Origin: a virus
Direction: 5' to 3' (one strand)
Virus record (IMG/VR): IMGVR_UViG_3300020442_002661
Span: 1 to 64,000 of that record
DNA: 64,000 bases
Positions 15,405-24,193 of this stretch are shown one piece after another (the first letter of the stretch is position 1; every line of letters begins with the position of its first letter). The position numbers were made by a program, and so were the translations under genes. The notes below the pieces were generated by a model. That model had not been told where the DNA came from. It searched no databases and saw only the letters and a program-made list of their open reading frames with translations.

Positions 15405-16864
15405 TGCCAATCTACCTTTTCTATTGTAAAGGGATATTGAGCTTCCTTATAAAACTTTTTACGTTGGGTAAGGTGCCGCTTCGCAAACTTACATGTGCTT
15501 GTAAGATCCCATATTTGTACGAAGTCTTTGTCCTTTGCCTTTCTAACGCCTCTACCTATACTTTGTATAACCCTTACAAAAGACTTGCCAGGCTCAATAA
15601 GGACGAGATTAAAAATGCGAGGAATATTAATTCCCACCGCCGCAACACCATAGGTTGCGATAACCACATGGTTAGTTCCTTCGTTAATTTCATCGTATGC
15701 TTCCTTTCTGTCTTTCAATTTTACATCGCCTTTTACGAATGTCGATCCAGGAATAAGTTCTTGTAACATTTCTCCTGCACTTATTCTGTCTACAAGTATT
15801 AATGTGTTGCCTGATGATTTTACATTGTTTAATAATTTGCCTAAGTATTCAACTCTATCTTTATTTGTAACTAGATATTTTAATTCTGATTGATAATCCC
15901 TGTGTACTTGCGTGTCAACAAGTTGTACTATGTTAACATGACATTGTGATAGCACACCTTTATCTTGTAATTCTTTTGCACTGATTTGTCCAATGACAGG
16001 CCCTAAACTTGCATGTATACTTTCAAATTCAAAACGTTCTTTTGGTATTGTTCCAGTCAGTCCCCAACGTATTGGTGCATTGCGCAAATTACGTGTCAGT
16101 AAATTTTTTAGTACTTCTGCTTTTGCTTGATGCACTTCGTCAATAATAATACAACTTACGCCATCTAAAAATTCAGCAAGGCTTAGTACTGCTTCACCAT
16201 CTTTAAATTTTTTATCTAGTATGTTTAAAGATTGCCATGTGCAAATAGTATGTGTCTTTCCTAATTCTTTTCTGTCTCCAAAATATACACCTACATCTAA
16301 ACCACAATTAATATAGTCTTCTTCAGTTTGTGTAACAAGCGATTTATTTGGAACAATTACTATACTTCTTCCGTGCTGTTCTGCTATATGACTTAGTGTT
16401 GCAGTTGTAATTGTTTTACCTGCACCTGTTGCAATCTCTTGCAAGCTCTGTGGGTTTTGTAGAAAGTTGTTAATAGCCTCCACTTGATAGTCACGCAGAA
16501 TGATTTCTTCACCTTCAGCAGGATGTCCTTTAGGCCAATGTACACCCTGGTCTGCCCAATAGCGTTCGTCAATAGGTTGGAAATCTATTTTTATTGGATG
16601 TCTTTTATCTTCGATGTCAACAATTTCAACACCTTGTTTGTGCAGTATGTCAGTAATTGTATCAAGATGATTGACATAACCACTACCACCGATACCAAAA
16701 AAAGCAACTTTACCATCCCAGCGTCCAAGTTTATATTGTGGCATGTATCGTGCATAAGGCACTTCAAACTTAAGAGCGTTCGAGAGCTTTCTACGTACAT
16801 CGACTTCTAGTCCTTCTAGTTTGATATTTACTTCGTCTTCAATTACTAATTTACATGTTGCCAT
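15401..16864 (-). CDS. uvsW: UvsW-type SF2 helicase
   Basis: A recombination and fork-remodelling helicase, which in T4 also unwinds R-loops to stop origin-dependent replication. The SF2 motifs are: ATGAGKT (residues 145-151), DEVH (242-245), GLTGTIPKE (motif III region), and the C-terminal NHVVIATYGVAAVGINI and QSIGRGVRK (motifs V and VI). An N-terminal segment of about 120 residues precedes the core, as in T4 UvsW. The 487-residue length matches T4 (about 500). It is coupled by an ATG/TGA overlap to the downstream gene and meets the upstream one at a single base. Confidence 0.9.
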   Translation of the reverse strand: MATCKLVIEDEVNIKLEGLEVDVRRKLSNALKFEVPYARYMPQYKLGRWDGKVAFFGIGGSGYVNHLDTITDILHKQGVEIVDIEDKRHPIKIDFQPIDERYWADQGVHWPKGHPAEGEEIILRDYQVEAINNFLQNPQSLQEIATGAGKTITTATLSHIAEQHGRSIVIVPNKSLVTQTEEDYINCGLDVGVYFGDRKELGKTHTICTWQSLNILDKKFKDGEAVLSLAEFLDGVSCIIIDEVHQAKAEVLKNLLTRNLRNAPIRWGLTGTIPKERFEFESIHASLGPVIGQISAKELQDKGVLSQCHVNIVQLVDTQVHRDYQSELKYLVTNKDRVEYLGKLLNNVKSSGNTLILVDRISAGEMLQELIPGSTFVKGDVKLKDRKEAYDEINEGTNHVVIATYGVAAVGINIPRIFNLVLIEPGKSFVRVIQSIGRGVRKAKDKDFVQIWDLTSTCKFAKRHLTQRKKFYKEAQYPFTIEKVDWQ

Positions 16865-18135
16865 TATAGCTCTTCTGCCATTCTTTTATTCCTTTCAAGA
16901 CCATATTTGCTGTGTGGACTTTGTACTTCATCATAATGTATTGCTAGATCAACGTCTAAATGTTGTCTAGCAAATACATAACCTCCAAAGTATAACGTAC
17001 ACTTGAACTCTAATCCTGATTCAAGCAATGGCTTGGGAATTTTCTTATTTTCATTAATATACACTATTTTTGGATTATTTGCAAGAGAATTATTTAAATT
17101 ATTTTCTTTAATGTATTGATTAAACGTAAAATTTACTTTGTTGTCTAATCTAAACAATACAGTTTGTTGTTCAGTAGGAATAATATTTCGTGTAGTTTTA
17201 TATACACTGTCAATGATGTCTAGTGCATTTTTTTCAGTTACAACAACTGCTAAAGGAAATCTTTCTAGTTCACTAAGTGCATATGCAATATCATTTAGGC
17301 TATACTTTTTGTTGCTAATAAACACATTAGGATATTTTCTTTGTGCAATTTTACCTGCAAGCACTGATACTTTGTTAAGTTGTGGTCTAAGTTCTTGACC
17401 AAAATGATATAGTCCAAACATAATTGCTCTATCTCTATACAAAACAATGTTGTCTCGTGACAAAGGACCAATGTCATTTTCTAAGTACTTCAATGCATTT
17501 TCTGGCAAGTTTTTAACTTTGCCTTCGTAAATACCAGGCAAGTAATTTTCTGGAGTAATGCTCATTTCTTTGATTACTTTATGTGCGTCTAAAAGATCTT
17601 GCTCTATTTCAAACTCTTTGTTTTTGAAAAGATTTACAACTTCTAGTACACTGTTTTCTGTAAGTTTAAAATACCATTCATGGCTACCTCTTTCATGATA
17701 ATGTTCTTTTTGGAATTTAGGTAATAAAGTATCTTGTAAATCCATTATTGTTTTTTTACTAAATGGAAATCTAATTTTTATCCACGGGCATTCACTTTTT
17801 GTATTTTTAATTTGTTTGAGTAACCCTACAGGAAGATCTTCTAGTGTAGATACGACAGTTACAGTTTTTGATCTATCTATTTCACGCAATGGCATGCGTA
17901 AATTTTCTAAAGACTTATTCCAATCTTCCTCACTGATAAATTCTATTTTTGATCTGTAGTAGCCCAACTTATCTAACATTACATTCAATTGTCTATCTGT
18001 AAGTGCTTTACCACGTATGATTTGTCTGCCAATACTATATACAATAGTTTTGTCAACATCTTCTAATTCTACCTTCGGAGCCTCTACCATACCTGATAAG
18101 ACTTCGATAAGATCTTCTACATTTTCAACTTTCAT
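16864..18135 (-). CDS. Conserved phage protein in uvsW operon, 423 aa
   Basis: I do not recognise a family. It is a soluble alpha/beta protein without Cys-rich or membrane segments. GKALTDRQLNVMLDKLGYYR near residue 60 resembles short helical segments found before helicase domains, and VVVTEKNALDIIDSVY sits in a possible Rossmann-like C-terminal half. It is the first gene of the uvsW transcript and stops at the base where uvsW starts. Working with UvsW in recombination is an inference from the operon only. Its ATG lies 6 bases after TATACT of a sigma70-type promoter. Confidence 0.6.
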   Translation of the reverse strand: MKVENVEDLIEVLSGMVEAPKVELEDVDKTIVYSIGRQIIRGKALTDRQLNVMLDKLGYYRSKIEFISEEDWNKSLENLRMPLREIDRSKTVTVVSTLEDLPVGLLKQIKNTKSECPWIKIRFPFSKKTIMDLQDTLLPKFQKEHYHERGSHEWYFKLTENSVLEVVNLFKNKEFEIEQDLLDAHKVIKEMSITPENYLPGIYEGKVKNLPENALKYLENDIGPLSRDNIVLYRDRAIMFGLYHFGQELRPQLNKVSVLAGKIAQRKYPNVFISNKKYSLNDIAYALSELERFPLAVVVTEKNALDIIDSVYKTTRNIIPTEQQTVLFRLDNKVNFTFNQYIKENNLNNSLANNPKIVYINENKKIPKPLLESGLEFKCTLYFGGYVFARQHLDVDLAIHYDEVQSPHSKYGLERNKRMAEEL

Positions 18136-18141
18136 GTGTAT

Positions 18142-18170
18142 AGTATAACTTATTTTAACTTAGAAGTCAA
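18142..18170 (-). promoter_or_regulatory. Sigma70-type promoter of the uvsW operon, start codon at predicted +1
   Basis: On the minus strand TTGACT (18165-18170), a 17-base spacer and TATACT (18142-18147), then 6 bases and ATG. No Shine-Dalgarno sequence can fit. The geometry is the same as at gp41, primase and the 43595 oxygenase. Confidence 0.7.
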
Positions 18171-18995
18171 GAGTTTAAGAGGTAAACCTTGAGAAATTTC
18201 TTCCACCGTCCATTCGGTGTAAGCATAGTCGTTTAGCCATTGACGCCTATCGCAGTACAATGGATTATCTATTTGACTAAAGTCTTGTAGTGCAACATCA
18301 TATGCTAAACTACTAGGGCCAGTAAATGCAGGTATGCCTTCTATTACACTGTGTATAGCTGGGTTACTACTCCAGTTTACAGTGGCATATATGTTTTTAA
18401 AATTCATATCAAAGTCGTCATATGTGCCATTAACATACTGCGGATCTTGTCGTTTTACATTATTAAATTCAGTCTCTATGTGTGGCAATCTACAACGTGG
18501 ATGAGGTCTAAATATAATCGGACGGTCAGTATGTTTTTGTATAGTGTCAATGGTTTCCATTACCCACGTACTCATCCGTGGCATGTTCTTCCATTGTAGA
18601 CTTTGTTCGTGTTGCCCGCATATTAAAATATATTCACCGTCATGGCGCCAAGATTTTAATTCTAATTCTAGTTTATCTGCACGTTCGCTTGTGTTGTTTA
18701 TAGGACCAAAATATGCATCGCGATTTATTCCATTAATTGCGACTTTCCAAGTCTTGCCCCTTTTGATGCCGCCGACTTCGAGTACAATGGTTGGTTTGGA
18801 TTGCTGAACGTTGCGTTCCCAGATAGCACGGTTTCCAGCCATACGACCGTTGAAAAGTACGCTCCAAATAACATCAATACCACTGTCACCATCAATGCTA
18901 ACACTATGCCCAAGAGCATTAGCGCCAGCGTGAAAGGCATCAAACACAGGGCCGCTATTGAGAGCGCCAAATCTTTTATGTAAGTTAAACTGCAT
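18150..18995 (-). CDS. Capsule/Kdo-transferase-like glycosyltransferase, paralogue 1
   Basis: A 281-residue GT-B-like protein of the capsular polysaccharide/Kdo-transferase type. The C-terminal half has IQKHTDRPIIFRPHPRCRLP (the RxHP phosphate/donor-binding loop), WSSNPAIHSVIEGIPAFTG and a DxxxWLNDYAYTEWTVEEI tail. The same order of motifs occurs in 19843-20787, 20784-21620 and 24190-25089. Likely role: sugar transfer onto a cell-surface or virion glycan; donor and acceptor unknown. It is the last gene of the cassette read from 26.4 kb. Confidence 0.7.
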   Translation of the reverse strand: MQFNLHKRFGALNSGPVFDAFHAGANALGHSVSIDGDSGIDVIWSVLFNGRMAGNRAIWERNVQQSKPTIVLEVGGIKRGKTWKVAINGINRDAYFGPINNTSERADKLELELKSWRHDGEYILICGQHEQSLQWKNMPRMSTWVMETIDTIQKHTDRPIIFRPHPRCRLPHIETEFNNVKRQDPQYVNGTYDDFDMNFKNIYATVNWSSNPAIHSVIEGIPAFTGPSSLAYDVALQDFSQIDNPLYCDRRQWLNDYAYTEWTVEEISQGLPLKLLTSKLK

Positions 18996-19842
18996 TCTGC
19001 CAATATTCTTCTTTCCTTAAATTGCCCATAAGGTCTTTCTTTTTACTTTTACCAGTATTTTTTCTATCACCTTTCATGTGATCTAAATATTTTCCTAGTT
19101 CACTGTTTATTAAAGGATGGCCTCCGCCGCCTGTCTTTGCAGTGTTTACATAAATGTTTGAACTATAATCTAAAACATTGTTGTCAATATTTTTCATTTG
19201 ATTAAGAATATGACCGAATACATAACTGTCATGCCATTCTTCTAATTCAAAAATTCCATTTTCAGCATCTTCATAAAATCTTTCAAACTCTTTGATAAAC
19301 TGCACACACATAGGATGTCTTCGATTTAATCCATACCAACCGCACTCTGGCCATGTTTGTGATCCTTTGCCTCTTCCTACATATGTTATCCATTTATCAT
19401 CTGGTAAAAAATTATCCCATGCTTCGTATGGAAAGTTACTATGTACGAATGTATCTGCATCTACCCATACTACCCAATCAGTGTCTGCATTTTGAAATGC
19501 ATCAAATACTGCATAAACTTTATTACTGAATCTTATTGCATGCCATTTAAACTCTTTATGCCAATCTCTAGGTCGCCTTGCTTTAATATCATCTGGTGGA
19601 ATACCGTTTGCTTTTGGCACATTGCCCCATCTTGTCTTAAATGCATTTAGTTTTGGCAAGGCTTCAAATTGGTCAAATATTTTTATTTGCACAGGATCTG
19701 GATTTCTAGGGTTACAACTTTCTGCATACACAACAAGTTTAATTTTTTTGCTAACATTGTCAGCGAAACTATCTATAAATCTTTGTCCGTATTTTTCCAT
19801 TCCTTCAGGATGAAAGGTTGTGATAGCCGTAATTGTTTTCAT
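18985..19842 (-). CDS. GT-A-type glycosyltransferase
   Basis: A 285-residue protein with WVVWVDADTFVH near residue 130 as the DxD metal/nucleotide-sugar site, preceded by FKWHAIRFSNKVYAVFDAFQ and followed by CGWYGLNRRHP. The protein at 25623-26417 has the matching FKWNAIKFAHKTFAIF and VVWLDADVLMH, so they are paralogues. The C-terminus (GGGGHPLINSELGKYLDHMKGDRK) is shared in type. It overlaps the downstream transferase by 11 bases. Confidence 0.7.
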   Translation of the reverse strand: MKTITAITTFHPEGMEKYGQRFIDSFADNVSKKIKLVVYAESCNPRNPDPVQIKIFDQFEALPKLNAFKTRWGNVPKANGIPPDDIKARRPRDWHKEFKWHAIRFSNKVYAVFDAFQNADTDWVVWVDADTFVHSNFPYEAWDNFLPDDKWITYVGRGKGSQTWPECGWYGLNRRHPMCVQFIKEFERFYEDAENGIFELEEWHDSYVFGHILNQMKNIDNNVLDYSSNIYVNTAKTGGGGHPLINSELGKYLDHMKGDRKNTGKSKKKDLMGNLRKEEYWQNAV

Positions 19843-20787
19843 TTAATTTTCCTTAATCGCATATTTACGCAAATGTCGCCATGCTTCGCCTGTATTTAAT
19901 TCGTCTAATGTCCAATGACATTGTGCCATTTTATGTAACCAAGTTTCTCTATCAAATTCTCTTGGCTTTTCTATATCAGCAAGATCATGATGTACAACAT
20001 CACTTGCTTGACTACGTATTGCGTCTGTTTGGAATGTTGGTATGCCTTCTATTACACCTGCAATAGCTGGACTACTATTATGATTAACAATAGCATATGC
20101 ACCTGCAAAATCATCACGCATTGTAGTTTGCCTACTTAATCTTAAATTTTTTATTCTATATTTTGCAAGCACTCTAACATGATTTCGTACATGCTTGTCA
20201 CCTGGATGGAACCTTATAACAATTTCTCTATCAGTATGTTCTCTAACTCTTGTCACTGTATTAAGTATCCATTGCACTACAGGTTGTTGATCCATACTCC
20301 AACCGCCGTCTCTTTGGCAACAAAACAACAAGTAACTACCTTTATTTAAGTTCCAGTCTTTAACATTAATGTTTAGATCTTGTTTTAATTTTTGCCATCT
20401 GTGCGGATTTGGGTTGTCATAACAGTACTCTCCTGTCGTAGGAAAGATACCATCATAACTATATCTTAGATATCCTTTTGTATTACCAGGATCAAATGCT
20501 AAAAATAAATTTGCATCAACAATAATGCTACGTTTGCCTCTTGCAATTTGATTATCCATTACTTGTCTACGTAAGCGTAAGTGCGGAACATTTTTACTTC
20601 CGGGATGTACAAAGCCTTGTATGACTGCAACATCTGTGTTAATTGCTTGCCATCCTGTAACAACAGCACCTTTGTCGCCACAAGCGTTTACACCATTAAT
20701 AAAGTTCTTAATAATTTTAGGCTTCTCTGGATTTTCATTTCCCGGAGGTATACCTTTTAGATATGATGCTACACTAATTTGACTCAT
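19843..20787 (-). CDS. Capsule/Kdo-transferase-like glycosyltransferase, paralogue 2
   Basis: A 314-residue paralogue with VREHTDREIVIRFHPGDKHV, NHNSSPAIAGVIEGIPTFQT, SDVVHHDLADIEKPREFDR and a WLHKMAQCHWTLDELNTG tail. An N-terminal segment (residues about 90-160) contains YLRYSYDGIFPTTGEYCYDNP, also seen in the 24190-25089 paralogue. It abuts the GT-A gene and overlaps paralogue 3 by 4 bases. Confidence 0.7.
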   Translation of the reverse strand: MSQISVASYLKGIPPGNENPEKPKIIKNFINGVNACGDKGAVVTGWQAINTDVAVIQGFVHPGSKNVPHLRLRRQVMDNQIARGKRSIIVDANLFLAFDPGNTKGYLRYSYDGIFPTTGEYCYDNPNPHRWQKLKQDLNINVKDWNLNKGSYLLFCCQRDGGWSMDQQPVVQWILNTVTRVREHTDREIVIRFHPGDKHVRNHVRVLAKYRIKNLRLSRQTTMRDDFAGAYAIVNHNSSPAIAGVIEGIPTFQTDAIRSQASDVVHHDLADIEKPREFDRETWLHKMAQCHWTLDELNTGEAWRHLRKYAIKEN

Positions 20788-21620
20788 GCTATACCATACT
20801 CCTGAATAAGTTTGTATGCCAACCCACTCTTTAGTTCACTTGTTTGATACTGACAATAACCTAACCAATGTAACCATTGTTGAACTTTGTCTGCGTCTGC
20901 ATAGTAAGGTGTTTCAATCTTACTTAAATCTTTTAAACATAACTCATCTGCGGCGCCTGGTGCGCCTGTAAATGCAGGAACACCGTAGTGTACTGCTTCT
21001 GTTGCCGCAATACTATTATAAGTTACAAGAGCAAAGATATGATCCTCATCTAACTGATTATACAAACTACCATTACCAACACGTTCTCTACGTAATCCTT
21101 TATCACGCACTATGATAGGTCTATCAGTATGTTTTTTAATTTCGTCTATTGTTTCTTTTACCCAAGCATCACGTGTTATACCATAATACTTACACGGTTT
21201 TTCACTAGGTGTTACAACGAGTATAGCCTTACCATTCTTTTTCCAACCAGGCCACATCATATTGTACTTCCAATTCATTAGCCTAATGTTTTTCCATCTA
21301 TCTTCAGGTAAGTCCCAAACAACTTTACTGTGTTGCATTCCGTTGCGAACTACACGATGCCATATCTTACGTTTTTCTCTATTACCTAAATATCCTGTAT
21401 CAATATAATAAAATTCTCTGCCTTGGTTCTCGCATGTCTTAACTATTTTCCTGCCAGTCATTCCCCTAAATGCAACTGGTTGATCTACTGGATAATTACG
21501 TAAGTCTTTGAAGCCATTCACATATTTTGCATCAACGCCTTCAACCCAATTTGTTAAAATTAGATCTGCTTCATCAATTGCAAGATGTTTAACGCCGTCA
21601 TCTAGTTTTGTTTGTTTCAT
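20784..21620 (-). CDS. Capsule/Kdo-transferase-like glycosyltransferase, paralogue 3
   Basis: A 278-residue paralogue, the most divergent. It has IKKHTDRPIIVRDKG where the others have an R-x-H-P loop, so the His-Pro is lost. It keeps TYNSIAATEAVHYGVPAFTG, DLSKIETPYYAD and the WLHWLGYCQYQTSELKSG tail. The changed loop may mean altered donor use or loss of activity. The position, between paralogue 2 and the GT8-like gene, suggests a common pathway. Confidence 0.65.
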   Translation of the reverse strand: MKQTKLDDGVKHLAIDEADLILTNWVEGVDAKYVNGFKDLRNYPVDQPVAFRGMTGRKIVKTCENQGREFYYIDTGYLGNREKRKIWHRVVRNGMQHSKVVWDLPEDRWKNIRLMNWKYNMMWPGWKKNGKAILVVTPSEKPCKYYGITRDAWVKETIDEIKKHTDRPIIVRDKGLRRERVGNGSLYNQLDEDHIFALVTYNSIAATEAVHYGVPAFTGAPGAADELCLKDLSKIETPYYADADKVQQWLHWLGYCQYQTSELKSGLAYKLIQEYGIA

Positions 21621-21627
21621 AACTTTC

Positions 21628-22302
21628 CTATTTCATCATATCGGCAAGTTCGTGCTTCCAAAGCTCATGGAATTCACAATGCCTATAATTTTCAAACCAC
21701 GGACCACCTTCTGTGTAGTGAATTAGTTTTGGATCAGCAATGTCATTATACACACCAACTAAGTAATTCCATGTATGATCTAACTTTCCAATTTCTTTAT
21801 CTTCAAGCCAACTAAATCTATGTAGGTATGCTCCTGTAATTTCTGGATCATTAACTAATTTTTGAGTAATAAAACTGTTGCTAGGATGTTCACAGTTCCA
21901 TAATACCATACTTGACCAATTCTTACGTGGATAGATAGTTTGTTTTTGTCCGTCCATTTTTGTGCTTTCTTCAACCTTATAATCATGATGCACACACATA
22001 ACAGCATATCTATCATCTGCTTGATCAAACAATTCTTGTATGTCTGTTGTCAGAATCATATCACTATCCATAAACACTGCCCAGCCTTTAAAGTTAGTAA
22101 GCTCTGGAATAAGAAAACGTGTAAATGTAAATTCTGTACTTGCAAGTTTATCTATAGGCCTTGTATACCAACCTGCATCTCTTAATTCTTGCTGTTTAAG
22201 TGGACGTATATCTACGTTTTCACTTTTAGTTTCAATACTATGTTTACAAACTTGATACGCAATATCTTCTCTAGTATCATATCCAATAAAAACTTTATTC
22301 AT
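21628..22302 (-). CDS. GT8-like glycosyltransferase
   Basis: The start is the ATG at 22302 (MNKVFIGYDTREDIAY), forming TAATG with the upstream stop; a longer frame to 22344 is unlikely. Residues about 75-80 have AVFMDSDMILTTDIQELFD (DxD). Near the C-terminus, DHTWNYLVGVY and LIHYTEGGPWF match the HxxGxxKPW-type motif of family 8 transferases such as the LPS galactosyl/glucosyltransferases. About 224 residues. Confidence 0.75.
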   Translation of the reverse strand: MNKVFIGYDTREDIAYQVCKHSIETKSENVDIRPLKQQELRDAGWYTRPIDKLASTEFTFTRFLIPELTNFKGWAVFMDSDMILTTDIQELFDQADDRYAVMCVHHDYKVEESTKMDGQKQTIYPRKNWSSMVLWNCEHPSNSFITQKLVNDPEITGAYLHRFSWLEDKEIGKLDHTWNYLVGVYNDIADPKLIHYTEGGPWFENYRHCEFHELWKHELADMMK

Positions 22303-23075
22303 TAATCCCTTCTTTCTATATCTTCTTCGTAACACTCGCCCCATTGAATTTCTAGTATATGACTATTTACTTCTCCAGGATTAGATGCTTTATGCCAAAC
22401 TTCTTTCTCAATTTCATATGGCATACCGTGCGGTTGTAAAGTAACTTCGTTACTTAGACTATTCCATTCTGTTTTCATATTTACTAGACCCTCTAATATA
22501 ATCCATTGTTCAGAACGTTTAAAATGTTTTTGATCGCTTAAACTTTTGCCTGGATAAATTACAAGTTCTTTAACCTTATATCCTTGTGCAGGTTTATCAT
22601 CTAAAACTCTCCAATACCCCCATTCACGCTCTGTCTTCTGCGTTTTCCATTCATCTAGTATCCAACTACTTGAATTCATTTTATTTTCACCACCAACTCC
22701 AAACTTAAAGTCTACCCAAGAAGTGTCCCCATAAGTTTTAAATTCTGGTGTTGTTGTATTTGTTCTATCGCCACCGTTTGCGAATATAACTTTTGTTCCT
22801 GAACCATGTGTAGCAAGCGTTTTATATATAGCACCACATGCACTATCGTCTCTGTCATCAAAACTAATTACTTTATCCACAACTTCAAGAGCTTCTATAA
22901 TACTTGCCCTATCCTTAAATTGCATAAAAGGTCTACCTTTTTTACGAGTAAGCCATTCGTCAGAGTTTAGTCCAACATGTAATTCTGCTCCTAAACTTTT
23001 TGCGGCTTTAAAGTATTCAATGTGACCTGAATGAAGAGGATCAAATCCTCCTGTAACTAGTACGATTCTTTTCAT
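22302..23075 (-). CDS. Nucleotidyltransferase-cupin fusion (HldE-C-like plus sugar-isomerase-type cupin)
   Basis: Residues 1-140 are a HIGH-type cytidylyl/adenylyltransferase: GGFDPLHSGHIEYFKAAKSL, LNSDEWLTRKKGRPF and FANGGDRTN, as in the C-terminal domain of HldE or RfaE. Residues about 155-257 are a cupin of the mannose-6-phosphate isomerase type II kind: REWGYWRVLDD, YKVKELVIYPGKSLSDQKHF, EQWIILEG and LEIQWGECYEEDD-type ending. The fusion would join making of a nucleotide sugar with an isomerase or epimerase step. It has a perfect TATAAATA late-type element 5 bases before the ATG. Confidence 0.75.
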   Translation of the reverse strand: MKRIVLVTGGFDPLHSGHIEYFKAAKSLGAELHVGLNSDEWLTRKKGRPFMQFKDRASIIEALEVVDKVISFDDRDDSACGAIYKTLATHGSGTKVIFANGGDRTNTTTPEFKTYGDTSWVDFKFGVGGENKMNSSSWILDEWKTQKTEREWGYWRVLDDKPAQGYKVKELVIYPGKSLSDQKHFKRSEQWIILEGLVNMKTEWNSLSNEVTLQPHGMPYEIEKEVWHKASNPGEVNSHILEIQWGECYEEDIERRD

Positions 23076-23080
23076 ACTGA

Positions 23081-23088
23081 TATTTATA
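23081..23088 (-). promoter_or_regulatory. T4-late-type promoter element TATAAATA
   Basis: An exact match to the T4 late consensus on the minus strand. Five bases (TCAGT) lie between it and the ATG of the nucleotidyltransferase-cupin gene. A second element (CATAAATA) for the plus strand lies 13 bases away, giving a small divergent late promoter pair. Confidence 0.6.
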
Positions 23089-23101
23089 TACGTAGTTTAC
23101 A

Positions 23102-23109
23102 CATAAATA
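23102..23109 (+). promoter_or_regulatory. T4-late-type promoter element CATAAATA
   Basis: CATAAATA followed by five bases (ATTTT) and the ATG of the alpha/beta hydrolase-like gene. Same spacing as at gp17, gp14 and the 31332 and 37307 genes. Confidence 0.55.
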
Positions 23110-23114
23110 ATTTT

Positions 23115-23723
23115 ATGGTTGAGATCAAACAATTATGGACAGGAAGTAAACATACAGTTATAAGTTTTTCTGGTATTGGAACTACTATCGAAGGTGCCAA
23201 TCAAGAATTTTATAATTTAAAAAACAACGGTTACAATGTAATATGGGTCATTGATAAAGATAATAGTTACTTCACATCTATCAATCCGCAAGACATAATA
23301 AGCCAAATTAAAACGGAAAATGTCTACACAATAGGTCAAAGTATGGGCGGCTTTAATGCAATAACATTTGCAAGTTTATATAATATTAAAAAAGTTTTGG
23401 CATTTACTCCCCAATATAGTATGGATCCTGAGATTGTTCCTTGGGAAACTAGATGGCGGAAACAAATCAAAAGAATAAATTTCAAATATAAAAAATTAAA
23501 CTTTGTAAATTGGACTGACTATACTATTATTACAGGTCATAAAGGTGCAGATAAAAAACATATAGATATGATCCCTAAGCAAAAAAATATTAATATCCAA
23601 CAGGTTTACGGGCATCATACAGTTGCACAAAACTTTAAAAAAGCTGGTACAATGTATAAACTAATTAATGATTATTTCCTGAATGATGTAAAAATAACAA
23701 AAGATTATTTGGCAGGCTTATAA
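23115..23723 (+). CDS. Alpha/beta hydrolase-like protein
   Basis: A 202-residue protein with a nucleophile elbow YTIGQSMGGFNAITFAS (G-x-S-x-G-G) near residue 75, VLAFTPQYSMDP after it, and a late QVYGHHTVAQNF that could supply the catalytic His. It resembles the compact serine hydrolases found beside polysaccharide genes. It is the only plus-strand gene in the 7-41 kb stretch and its end overlaps the convergent methyltransferase by 19 bases. Substrate unknown; glycan deacylation is a guess from context. Confidence 0.6.
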   Translation: MVEIKQLWTGSKHTVISFSGIGTTIEGANQEFYNLKNNGYNVIWVIDKDNSYFTSINPQDIISQIKTENVYTIGQSMGGFNAITFASLYNIKKVLAFTPQYSMDPEIVPWETRWRKQIKRINFKYKKLNFVNWTDYTIITGHKGADKKHIDMIPKQKNINIQQVYGHHTVAQNFKKAGTMYKLINDYFLNDVKITKDYLAGL

Positions 23724-24193
23724 CATTCTACATATAAATGTTTATTAGTAACCTTCTTCAAACTCTTAATATCGCGAAAGTTGTAGTCTTTAAGTAGTTG
23801 TTCAAGCAACTGAAAATCGTACCCACTTTTGTGAACGTCCCAAAGATCAAATTCGCCTTCTCTTTGCCAACCCCAAAAGCCTGCCTTTGCATGATCCATA
23901 TTAGATCTTTGTAGCCATTGGTTAATATGAAATGCCATATTAGGCAACATCATTGACATTTTGCCGCCTGGCTTTAATATATTATACCATGCTTGTAATA
24001 CTTTTTCGCCTTGAATGAAAGTAAGATGTTCAAAAAAATGTCTAGAAAATATTTCGTCTACAGTGTTTAGTTCAACATGTCTTTCAATTTCCCATGCTGG
24101 ACATACAAAATCTACACCTGGTACATTCCTTATGTCGCATGTTTTGAATCCTGCCATTGTAGGATTCTCTCCCGAACCAAACTCTATATTCAT
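23705..24193 (-). CDS. SAM-dependent methyltransferase (glycan-associated type)
   Basis: A 162-residue short class I methyltransferase: IEFGSGENPTMAGFKTCDI is motif I with the post-I Asp, SRHFFEHLT follows, and LKPGGKMSMMLPNM is the motif VI-type LKPGG strand. This type is common in LPS and capsule clusters. ATGA overlap with paralogue 4 upstream. Confidence 0.75.
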   Translation of the reverse strand: MNIEFGSGENPTMAGFKTCDIRNVPGVDFVCPAWEIERHVELNTVDEIFSRHFFEHLTFIQGEKVLQAWYNILKPGGKMSMMLPNMAFHINQWLQRSNMDHAKAGFWGWQREGEFDLWDVHKSGYDFQLLEQLLKDYNFRDIKSLKKVTNKHLYVECYKPAK

